The position numbers were made by a program, and so were the translations under genes. From the NCBI GenBank assembly GCA_001586965.3, contig LUCW03002289.1, positions 1 to 64,000 on the forward strand: a stretch of DNA of 64,000 bases, written 5' to 3'. Under the pieces are notes generated by a model, which worked only from the letters and a program-made list of their open reading frames with translations, did not search any database and was not told the origin of the DNA. Position 1 is the stretch's first letter; each line of letters opens with the position of its first letter. This DNA comes from Sphaeroforma sirkka. Taxonomy: Eukaryota > Opisthokonta > Ichthyosporea > Ichthyophonida. Shown one piece after another: positions 36,345 to 61,467 of the stretch.

Positions 36345-39252
36345 TCAATACAGAATCTGGCGCGACGTCGTGTCGTTCACATGGTATATCAAAACGATGG
36401 GAGGAAAGGATGCAATACAAAATTTGCTAACCAGCACACTCACTCAATTTCAACCTAAAAACTGGAGTGTAGACGGAGACGTTACACCTATTGCAGACGT
36501 CAGCGGTATGCTGGGAGCGTAGGTGACTTACAATGTGGTCGGTGGCGGGGGCCAAGCGAGTATCATGCTGGGAGTCAGGCTGAAGCAGATAGTTGTACCG
36601 GCTACTATTGTGAAGAAGCGAGTGAAGGCCGGGGATAGCTGGCGACATCGGTGCAAGTTCTTCTGTTTGCATGATCCAGTACAGGTGAGTTGATACACGT
36701 GTTGCGCTATGGTTAGTGATGTTCAGTTTTGCATGTTCATGTGGATGTCCAAATAACCTTTGAAATTTTGAATTGCTCTAGTCACGCCTGGAGAGTGAGT
36801 TGAAGATCTTACAGACATACATGGGCCATGTGTTACGATTTGTGAGTGTATTTCAACGATTACTGTGCTAGCTATATGAGTATATGTAGGATAGCCTCTT
36901 GCGTCGCGTTTTCATCACTTGTCGTACTAAACTTAAGAATACTTATAGCATATTTGAGATGGGTCTGCATCGTTATGATCACACTTCGGGGATATCTTGT
37001 ACATTGCAGTACTACCACTTATATATGATGTTCCCCTATTTCTGACCGCTGTTCACACCAAAGGATAAGATGTACGATTGGCTGGATATATATTTATTCT
37101 GATTGACTTGAATTTTTGGGCAGCACTATCTGTAGGAAAGCTGTGTACGACAGCAATGCAAAGGTAAGTGTCGATTTCTTCTTTAAGATCAGCACGGAAT
37201 TGTTTGGCTATCGAGTGTATCCGAGGTAGGATCATATGGTGGACAGTTAACGTAACAAGAGACGATACAAACTCGCACGTGCTATGCCTCAACCACGTGA
37301 TCATGGCGACTGGCATGTTCGGACTGCCAAATGTCCCGGATTTCCCCGGGGCGGATGAGTTCAAGGGCGAGATACATCACTCGAGTGCACATGAATACAG
37401 GTGTGCAAAAGTCTAAAGTGGTTTCTCTCTCTTTGGAATTACCATGTGTATACATTTTGTTAACATTAGTGAGAGGCTGAATCAAATTAACATATCATAC
37501 CGGTGTTTCATACTGTGTAACTACGCCTAGTATGTTCTCGTCTTCTACCTCACGAACAGTCTCAGCAAAAATTGACATCCCTCATTTTCTGTGCAGTATC
37601 GAATCATCACCCCAATCGTTTGCTTGCATTATGTGATTCTTATTTACCCTAACTATTATCGCAATCTACAATAAAGGATACAAGGACAAGTCATGTGTTG
37701 TGCTCGGCTCAAACAGCTCTGCGCACGACATATGCGCCGCGCTGTACGAGAGTGGTGCAGGGAGCGTGACTATGATACAGAGATTATCGACGCTAGTGGC
37801 CAAGATAGATACACAGGTATGTATAAGCATAATGCATGGTTGAATAGCTAAATATACGGAATGTTACATCGGTACATCCATAGCGTTCGAAGAATTAAAC
37901 CAATATATAATTCACCGTATAAATTAATACCAAATTATCTAGAATTTGCGCGGCAAAACAGATACACATACTAGTACATGTAAATATGTTATCAGTGAGA
38001 TAAGTGGCTTTTACTGCAAATTATTTAGCCTGATGATGCAAGGTATGACGCTCTCGTACAGTCATAAAAACAATCTCGTCACGATTGTGTTGGCCACCAC
38101 TTCTACTATACAATGAGCATCACAAGTGAGCATAAAGCGATGGCGCGTCGAATTTCGCCTGCGGCCTACCTGAATGTCGCCCAAGCACATCTCACATTTA
38201 TATATTCGTTTGCGCTTTATAATTACTGGATGTCACTCTTATTAGATCCGCTATACTCGGAATAGACAATGCCGACCTTTTACTAGCACCAGTGCCATGC
38301 ACAGTCTTCACGAAGATACAAGCTGGCGTTGCGGAAGAAATATCGCGGAGAGATGAAAAGTTTTACAAACAGTTGGCGGTCGCAGGGTTTCTTTTGGACA
38401 TGGGCTGTGATGACACTGGTTAATTCATGAAGAGTATCTTTGCCGAGGCTCAGGCTAATATACAGTACGTATCTCCTTCTTGCTTCTTGCTTTTGTTTGC
38501 TGCAAGGTCTCTTGTTAGCCGTTGTTGTCACAGCACAGTGAAAACATTCGAAGCGATGTGCATGGCTGTGATAATGTCTTCTCCAGTAAGAAATTTTTCT
38601 GTTTGCATATATATACAGCTGAGGCAAACTTCAAACAGTGCTAATTTATACAAATCGTCAATCGACACCATTGTATCTAGTAACTGTCAAAGTACACATC
38701 TACTTGCTAGATACCAAACACTTCTTATTTACTCATTACAGGATATTAGAGCACCAGAGTTAGTCATTGGGCGGGCAAAACTATGAAGCAACGTGACAGT
38801 CGATTGCATTCATGAAAATTCAGTCGTGCTGACAGATGAGAGTGAACTTCCCGCGGACTTGATCGTATACGTCAATGGCTACAAGTAAGGCTCGACTGTG
38901 ATGTTCTGTGTGCTTCTATGTGACTTGAAAGTTCCCCTGTCTAATTCACTCAGTGGAAATGGTGTCATATAAGAACCTCTGGAGCCATGTGAATCCCTGC
39001 TTCGCAGCTGTTGTGTTCCTGCTAGATGTTAATACTTTCGGTTTTGCTACTATGTCATCATCTGCACAGTATTTTTTTACCGAGATGTCCCACCATCCAT
39101 ACTTAACTTTTTATTTGAAATCTACATCTGATCTCCAGGTCTATGAATGGATTCGCCGACAAGATTAAAAGCCCAGAGGTGGCTGATCGAGTAGGGGAGG
39201 TTCGGGGCTTAGGATCTGGTACCCAGAAGGGTCCTAGTCCTTGGGAAGGTAA
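36345..39252 (+). pseudogene. Flavin-containing monooxygenase pseudogene (fungal-type FMO)
   Basis: Pieces of an FAD/NADPH monooxygenase occur in order. An N-terminal NTF2-like part (RDVVSFTWYIKTMGGKDAIQ, about 36.36 kb) is followed by the FAD-binding VVGGGGQASIMLGVRLKQ and GDSWRHR...CLHDPV (36.53-36.69 kb), then PLFTPKDKMYDWLDIY (37.04 kb). Next come MATGMFGLPNVPDFPG (37.3 kb), the NADPH-binding VVLGSNSSAHDI (37.7 kb), DLLLAPVP...GCDDTG (38.27-38.43 kb), a DLIVYVNGYK block ending 38887 and a C-terminal GTQKGPSPWEG (39.23 kb). Splice sites are often intact (GTGAGT at 36687, GTATGT at 37817, GTAAGG at 38886). In-frame stops interrupt conserved stretches: GA*VTYNVV, FPYF*PLFT and DDTG*FMK. Part of the region between 37.09 and 37.2 kb is no longer readable. 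This looks like a host gene that has lost function. A sequencing error could explain one stop but hardly three. Confidence 0.75.
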
Positions 39253-39873
39253 ACTGGGGCGTCTGATGATATCAGGTATACAAAAAAAGCTATCACGGGC
39301 CATTCCATAATTGTAAACGAACGTGTGCTAGTACATACAGTGCTGAGATACATCACTACACAAAACGCGGGCGTATTCAGATCTAAAAACTCGGTATTCA
39401 GTAAACTACAGCAGTGCGTAAATGCTTGAGTTGCGTTGCTGTCTCAAGAATTTTCTCCAAGGTGTCCTAGCAAAGGTTCGAGGGACCACATAGTCTAATT
39501 GCGAACAGAATCCCATCTAGACTTCGATGGTACTTTATGATCTTGTGTCACAATTGTATTGAATGTCGGTAAATAGGATCTATCGTGGATTCGAAAGCAA
39601 ATAAAAAGTGCCTCTTGACATACAATCGACGGCATTGCGCCGAAAATATACAACTGGATTATAATTATGAGACGCTAAAGATCCGAGAGCATTTCATTCT
39701 TTATTGTTTGATACGGTGTAGGAGTGCAACCGGTCAACTATCCCATAAAATAGACGCCTAGAACTGTTTGATGAGTATCACGTATTTGCATATACAACCA
39801 CATCTGCGTATAATTCACACACAATTAATTGTATATGCATATGCATACACTTGGTATGGGGCACCCATAACCT
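39253..39873. other. Spacer between the monooxygenase relic and ISWI
   Basis: No coding sequence is supported. This contains the ISWI 3' untranslated region on the minus strand. The end of the monooxygenase C-terminus is not readable here. Confidence 0.4.
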
Positions 39874-54786
<14,913 letters not shown>

Positions 54787-55331
54787 TACGTAAAGCTTCG
54801 CTTCGATGCGGTCGTGTGCACGATAGTACACCTGTACGATCTGGTATATATGCCCGGGGGATCACCTTACTAGGGTGCGATGCGCGTGGTTATACTAGGT
54901 ACTACTAAGTACTAACTATGCAACCTTGCCACTAAACTAACGTGTTGAAAACATTTAGGAGTCCACTACATTAAATATATTTTATACCCATACAGAAAGT
55001 CATGCCAGACGAAATGGCGCGCGTTTTTGAGAACTGTGAAATGGCTTGTTTCCTCATTAGACTTGGCAGAGAAAGACTTATTCCGTCACTCACAAGAGGT
55101 AGACGCCAATTATTCGGATATGATTGGATTGTTCCACAGCAGCCGGCTTTTTAGGTCTACATCATTGATGTATTTAAATATTTACGATACACCTTGATGC
55201 AAGAAATACCTGTGTACGTACATACAATCAGCCTCATAATACATGGTTATCAGTAAACAACCTCGCACAACACACTGGTGTATACGAATAGAAGACGTAC
55301 GTGTTTATAACAATACACTAACAATATAACA
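54787..55331. promoter_or_regulatory. Shared divergent promoter region
   Basis: The ISWI start codon (minus strand, 54786) and the start of the 105-aa protein gene (plus strand, 55332) are 545 bp apart and face away from each other, with no coding sequence between. No TATA box or operator can be assigned with confidence. Co-regulation is an inference from layout. Confidence 0.6.
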
Positions 55332-58300
55332 ATGAATAACTTGCAACACGTCCCGATGGGCGCAGGTCAAGCTGTTGCTAATGGTGTTGCGAGTGGTGCA
55401 GGCCAGGCCGGTGGTGCCGTAGTGCAACAGGGAGGGGCTGCTGTGCAGGCTGCGCAACCTGTGAGCATTGAATGGGATTTCACACTACAGCTGGGTGGAT
55501 TCTGCTTGCTCATGGGCACGACGTTTGGATTTCTGGGAGGATACAGAGTACGTTTAGTGGGTTGTATGTTTAGTATGATTGCGTATTCTAAATATAGTGT
55601 AGGGAGTGTGTCGCAGCTGAATACGGTCTCACACTTCAGTTGATTGGGTTCTGCTTGTTTGTGGGCACAGCCATCGTATTCATGAGAGATTATACAGTGT
55701 GTTTAATGGGTTATATGTGTATTTTGTGTATCATATATATTATGCGTGTGAACTGAGTGATGTATAAGATATCTGTGTTGATTTTCAGGTTGCATTCGGG
55801 CTGTCTGTGATAGATAGATTGTGAATTTGCAATTAGTGGGTACATCACCTTGTATGTCTCGTGCGGTGTCCTGTATCCCCAGTGGGCTTGGAATAAGGAT
55901 AGACACTCCGTTTGGGAGAATTAGGCTCCTTCTTTGACACTGCACAACTGAGTCGTAGACGAGGCAGGGTGTGTATATGATTTTGACTAGTTGCTTTTTG
56001 TGTATTAGGTACTCGTGTATGGCTGTATCAAGCACGGTGTTATACAGTGGTATGTGTCACCCTGGTACAGTAGTTTCTATTCATTTACACGCACTCCTTG
56101 ATAGACTTTCTTACCGCGACTTCTGTACTCCTCTTGAGTAGCCTATGGTCAGCCAAGTGTGATACTCGCCTACTTTATGAAACCATATCAAATGTGCGCG
56201 TGAAACCTGCTTGTGTGTGGTGTGTGTCTTCCACGATGCTATTATTTGAATATCTGCCTAAAGCACTTCGCGAGTATTCGGTGTGGACGAACACAGAGCG
56301 TACAGTTATTGCAATACAAATTGAGTATTTGTACTTGCGCTAATAGGGTTGTTTTCGTAGCGGGATTCGCGTGTTTATGCCGATACAGGCTCGTGTGTTA
56401 GTGTTCGTACTCTTATGTGTGACACCGCTACGTGATGCATTTGTTAGATCAAGTGTGTTGAGCATCTCAGTGCAACATGTATTCTTCGAATCTGGGATCG
56501 GTGGGTTGGCTGTGTTCAAGGTTTCTTGAATATTGATATGCATCCATACCATGGACTAGTGGCGGCAGGAACGAATTTTAATAACAAAAAGCTGACAAAT
56601 TACTTTTAAATCATTTCCTGGCGTAAGGGGATGTCCGTGTATATATACTATGCTCGTGACGTTAAACCCTGGAGATAGTATTTTGCAGGGGTTCACCGAG
56701 TATAGGTGCACCTCTACGTGGGGTTTGAGAGGGCAGATGGAATTTGCATAGTTAGTTTAAAGCTTCCGCCAGCATTACTCTGCAGGCGGGATGGGGGAAA
56801 CCTTAGAAATAGGCTGCACTGTTATGTTAGATGAGCGGGGATTCTGTACCGCAAAGCCTTGCTGGCTGAATATACGTATGAATGCGATTGCAGTACAGAA
56901 TCTGTGTGCGGGTGTGAGTGTATCAATATGTGTATGTTATGAAGCTATTTACACACAGTATGTTTTGCTTTGAAATTTGCCCGTTAGTCTCTATTCGGTC
57001 CACGTACAAAACTCGAGACCATTTAAGACGAACAGTCTTTATCAAGGGGTCATGAGCATATATCCCAAGTTGAACGAATGGAAGCGAATAAGGGATCGCC
57101 TATGATCGATACATGAACAACCGCTTGTCGTGAATTGAACCGAACATCCTAGATAAAGCCTGAGATATAGTCGCGTGTGTATGTGGGTATAATGGACGGC
57201 GAGATATTCAGTTGTAGACTCGTGTGCCAATGTAGTCGCCTAACGTAGGCCTTTATGTGAGTGACTGAGAGCATACTCAGATCTACGGTCGTGTTTGTTC
57301 ATGGACCCTCAAATCACATAAATACCAGCTTTTACACCACATAATACGATACAATGTACCTTATTAATCCAATTTCGCACTACGCTTCGCTGATATCTAC
57401 CATTAGTGCGTGCTCGTGAGGCCAAGATTACTATTTCGTTCCTATCCGTCCGTGTTCATCTTACCCTTGTTCCACAGCCCGACGGCTCATTCGACGTTGC
57501 TGCATATGCGGTTCTAATCGTGAATTATCAATTCTTTCCAACCGATACAGGTAGCAACGATGATGTTCGCCACAAACGAGCAAGAAAAGGTATCCCGATG
57601 CACACCCGCAGTATCTCCTGTCGTAGTGTCGTTGTCATACTCGTCATTTTCAACTAATACACTTTACTGTTATCTTTGTTATCTTCTCGATGCCACTTGA
57701 CGCATACACGGTGGCACCTTTTTTATTTTCTAGTTCAACGACAACTTTTGCCGATCATGTAGTATTTATTCGGATTTAGACGGCGATTTTTTTTTTTGGG
57801 GGGGGTTTATACTATGCACGATGACCTGGTCGTTTAGTGTGTACTTTTGTTCAAAAGGGTGTGCTGTTTTGCAATGGTTGCGGTTCCAGGATGCACAGGC
57901 ACGCACATGGACTGTCGCACTATGTCGCTGCAATACGCTGTGTTGACATGGATAAATTTGATGATGGGTGGCGTATTTTCTGTATGTGTATTGTCATTTT
58001 TTTGTAGCCGTGTCCATTCCAAATGTGCACGCGTAGTTATTAAGCTGGTGTATATACCAACGTACGACCCCAGCCTGGCACACACTATTAGAATGCACAC
58101 GTATACCTTCATATCTGCATATTCCAAAATCAATGCGTGTAAGGTCGTCCGAATGTGAATAATGACCTAGAACGCCAGCAGCGCAAACAATCCAATTCTT
58201 GGAGGCTGAAGTGCTAATAATGCTTTGTTTTTTCTTTGCCCACGACAGAAAGTTTGGACGATTATCAAGCAGACGGCCTTTGCCGCTGGGACTGTCATTC

Positions 58301-58350
58301 TGTTGACCGGCGCTGTGGTGACCAGGTTCAAAAGGCCTGGTGCAGTTTAA
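55332..58350 (+). CDS. Small two-helix membrane protein, 105 aa, unknown family
   Basis: Two exons, 55332-55547 (72 codons) and 58249-58350 (33 codons plus TAA), join in phase between R and K with GT/AG ends. The N-terminal 45 residues are rich in Gly, Ala, Gln and Val (GQAGGAVVQQGGAAVQAAQP). Then WDFTLQLGGFCLLMGTTFGF and FAAGTVILLTGAVVTR form two hydrophobic helices with GxxxxG spacing, separated by a short YRKVW loop. The C-terminus is basic (RFKRPGAV). The shape suggests a small organelle membrane protein, with mitochondrion or peroxisome as guesses only, and no family is recognised. It shares an upstream region with ISWI. The 2.7-kb intron begins with decaying copies of the first exon's end. 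Confidence 0.75.
55620..55990 (+). repeat. Decaying copies of the 3' edge of exon 55332-55547
   Basis: The exon edge words TCACACTACAGCTGGGTGG, TTCTGCTTG, TGGGCAC, then TTTAGTGGGTTGTATG recur as TCACACTTCAGTTGATTGG, TTCTGCTTG, TGGGCAC, then TTTAATGGGTTATATG about 155 bp downstream (55637-55715). A weaker copy lies near 55787-55855 (TTCAGGTTGCATTCGGG, ATTAGTGGGTAC), and a very weak one near 55935. Spacing is about 150 bp. Confidence 0.75.
56000..58248. other. Rest of the intron of the 105-aa protein gene
   Basis: No exon is needed to join the two coding exons. A plus-strand stretch at 57478-57555 reads PDGSFDVAAYAVLIVNYQFF between AG and GT sites and might be a fossil or alternative exon. A T11G8 homopolymer pair lies at about 57787-57805. 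Confidence 0.35.
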
Positions 58351-59590
58351 GTGATAATATGCACATACATAGATTTTAAATGTAGATTTGAAGCAATAAT
58401 GGAAGGACTTCGGGTGAAATGAAACTGGATTGCGCTGGTGTTAAGTAATTTGCTAGGCATACACAAACCGCGGCTATTAAAGTGAATTAGTGTGGACTTG
58501 CAAACTCATTAAGAACGGCACTATTCGACGTTGCCAGACAACGACAGGCGGTTTGGGTGCACTCCGAATAGCAGAGTAGATTTAGAATACTCATAATTGG
58601 GTTGCTGGGGTTCGTAAGCACGGGTTTGGGAATGGTGAATTGGTGGTCGACAATAAGGTTATCGCATCACTTCTGGGCGTTCATATGTAGTCTATACCGT
58701 CTAAAGACATTTGCGAGTACTTCAGGGGACTGCTATATCCCCTTTGGTGTTTAAACCCGATTCTTATTTCTGGTTTGTTTCTGTAACCGCGTACTTTCTG
58801 CTGTCAGTCTGCGTTTATAGTGGTGCATACAGCATTGAATCTGTCACAATACACTACCGATATATTTAGTTACCTTCTTACATTTACAGCCACTTTTTTT
58901 ACTTATATTCGCTTTTCATGTCTGTAGTAAACAAATTTCTGAAAGAGAATAAACCAGTTTAAATATCGACATTGCACAGACAATGTCAATGTGCTGACTG
59001 CAAAATTCTTGTCATACAATTGTGAGACCATTGTACAAGTCAAAAGTAATCTACAACGTTTTGAAGTCGTACATTGTGATCTACGATCTGGATTGTATGG
59101 CTCTTCAGATATAGACCGTCTTGCGATGTTTTACTGTTGCTCAGATCTGAATTATATGGTATTTCTATATTTGAATGGCCTTGCAATATTACGATGTCCG
59201 ATACAACATCCTCTACGGCTATGCTGGGAGTGTATCCCCCATAAGAGGGCTCACCTTCCCCTCGACATCGGCTTGCTTTCACAATCGAAAGTCCTCATGT
59301 ACGATTTATGAATTTTTCATTCCTTCTAAACATCGATCCTACATTTCGATTTGAGTAAAGTATAGATACCATTTGTATTCATCTGCAGTCGCCGATCGGA
59401 AACTTCGTGTCTGTGTCAATTGAGAACAAAAAGTTTTATAATTATTGTGTTCTTGTTGCAGAGTATTTTTACAGCATTTGCGGTCGGGAGAACTGAAAAA
59501 AAAAACATTCGTTTGGAAAGTCAGGGGTTAAAATGCATGTACAATTAACCTCGAAGCCTTTCATGTCGTATCGAACTCTCGTACACCGGC
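58351..59590. other. Spacer
   Basis: No gene is supported. A minus-strand frame at 59040-59282 is open for 80 codons with fair composition (segment GGYTPSIAVEDVVSDIVIL) but has no features or splice context that I could use. Confidence 0.3.
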
Positions 59591-59591
59591 C

Positions 59592-59930
59592 AAAATGAGA
59601 TGCAATATCAGTGATCTCAATTTGAATCACAAGACAACAGTTCGACAAAGACCGGGGGTGAGTATGGGTGAGCTCGCTGTGGTAGTCATCCGCACGGACA
59701 ACCGTCACAACTTGAATTTATGCGACTCGTCAAATGGAAAACCATATTGCATCGTGCGCACATGTGGCACCTCATACGTGCACTGAATATGTCTTGCCGG
59801 GCGAAATACGTACAATCTCATCCGAAAGGGCTGCATACACTATCATTGTGGCACGGTACAAACCTGGTAGTATCTTAGGACTGGATCTTTATCACAACAG
59901 CAAATATTATACTGCAGATCAAATATGAAA
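59592..59930 (+). pseudogene. Possible C2-domain relic
   Basis: The plus strand reads MGELAVVVIRTDNRHNL followed by NGKPYCIVRTCGTSYVH, which resembles the start of a C2 domain (GEL.V.VI.A..L......DPYC.V). A second piece, SSERAAYTIIVARYKPGSIL, follows in another frame. The fit is only to the first half of the domain, and the reading is interrupted, so this is a tentative relic of a host or element gene. Confidence 0.3.
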
Positions 59931-60149
59931 TTTAATGCATCGGATAGACCATGCACGTAGGAGTTGCGTGATAGGAACCTTAGGTGCTCCTCGTACAGCC
60001 CGGAATTCGCCAATTATTTGTATCTAATCATTGCAGAACGGTCTCCACGTAATTAAGTAAACTAATCAGCTCTCTTACCCACTTTTGAAATGCCGAACAT
60101 GTCATGAAAATACAGTCCATCCGATTTTTATTACTATACTAGAATTTGC

Positions 60150-60980
60150 CAATGGCGGATATCCTCTATCGCTCGGGATCAGTCTGCTGGTAGCGGATAT
60201 CCTCTATCGCTCGGGATCAGTCTGCTGGTATCCCAAAGCGATCTGAGTTTCGCTTTCTCGCGCTGCATGTTCTTATCCAAAGCTCCAGCGGCAACATCGC
60301 CTATCGAATTAACAATGCAGTTTATAAGCATGCCCGTTGGGATTTTTATGTCACTGCCCTACGAGATCGTGTATGCAGTGCGCCCCAATTGCAGTGTTGG
60401 GCTGAGAAGCTGTTGGCTGTATTGTATCTGTGCGGGGCAGCTTGCAGGTGTGTGTTGAGCTATTGGTGCCGTAGGAGGATTCGGATTCAGAACCGACAGT
60501 ATATACGAACCGCTTTGCTGTTCATGCCAGCCGAGTGTTTTTGCTTCAACTGAAGTGGGGCCCAGGGCCCTACCCTGTCGTCACCCTCAGAGCTTCTCTC
60601 TGAGACGTTCGTCGCTAATAACATCCCTGTTCGACACCAGTGCAGCTGAGTGCTATTTAATCTCATCAGCGCCAGCCTCGCACCCATGACATATGCATTG
60701 TGTCAGAGTGGCACTCTCTGTCGTGAGTGGTGAAGTAGCTTTTGATAGGCCGATAGTCTGGCCCCGCGTGCTCCCACATCCACTGGCAGAAGTCGTCTGA
60801 TCGGGGCATTGTTGGCCCACTTATCTATGCAAGGTTTGCTACACCTACTATCCACAAAGCAGTCGAACATTTCCTTGCGTGGTTGCGTTCATGAGCCTCT
60901 CAGTACAGTTTGCCGGATTGCATTTTTATTCTTCGAATCCAGCTTCTGGTCGACCCCCAGCACACCGTTTCGAGAGCTTG
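60150..60980 (-). pseudogene. Decayed coding fragment of unknown origin
   Basis: On the minus strand several protein-like stretches follow one another in changing frames: MPRSDDFCQWMWEHAGPDYR near 60.8 kb, ATNVSERSSEGDDRVGPWAP near 60.6 kb, a Pro/Gln-rich part (NPNPPTAPIAQHTPAS) near 60.48 kb and SIGDVAAGALDKNMQREKAK near 60.28 kb. Composition is far from random, but the frame is broken a few times. No family is recognised. A domesticated or dead mobile-element protein is possible, and I treat it as a fossil. Confidence 0.4.
60155..60230. repeat. 38-bp perfect tandem duplication
   Basis: The unit beginning GCGGATATCCTCTATCGC occurs twice without change, inside the decayed coding fragment, so this duplication is recent. 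Confidence 0.95.
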
Positions 60981-61106
60981 TGTATCGATGCCTGCATATT
61001 TGCATGATTTATACCTATATTGATAAAGAAAGATACGGAGTGATCGACTCAGTATTTCAGGTGACTACAGGATTGATCGTAATGTAGTTTACAACATAAC
61101 AATGTT

Positions 61107-61428
61107 CGATGCTTTGATCTTTCCGATAAGATGGAATATCTCAGAGTCAACTTAAAGTGTGTCAGTGCATGTATGTTCAGCAGAGCCACATCAATGGTAA
61201 TAATAAGACGGTTATACACACACTTTCCATCATACACCATGGGTAGAGACAAGCGATATACAGTCACCGATGCTTTGATCTTTCCGATAAGATGGAATAT
61301 CTCAGAGTCAACTTAAAGTGTGTCAGTGCATGTATGTTCAGCAGAGCCACATCAATGGTAATAATAAGACGGTTATACACACACTTTCCATCATACACCA
61401 TGGGTAGAGACAAGCGATATACAGTCAC
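61107..61428. repeat. 161-bp near-perfect tandem duplication
   Basis: The unit beginning CGATGCTTTGATCTTTCC and ending ACAGTCAC occurs twice in a row with no difference I could find. It lies 40 bp beyond the stop codon of the SLC35F5-like gene, probably in its 3' region. Confidence 0.95.
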
Positions 61429-61467
61429 CTTCCCACATGCGTCTATCAGTGTTACCATAATCGATCT

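Noticed and set aside
37053-37364. Minus-strand open frame of 103 codons
   Set aside because: Antisense shadow of the monooxygenase relic, whose plus-strand reading carries the family motifs.
55332-58350. FUN14, Tim17 or MICOS10 family for the 105-aa protein
   Set aside because: The length and two helices are compatible, but I could find none of the family motifs.
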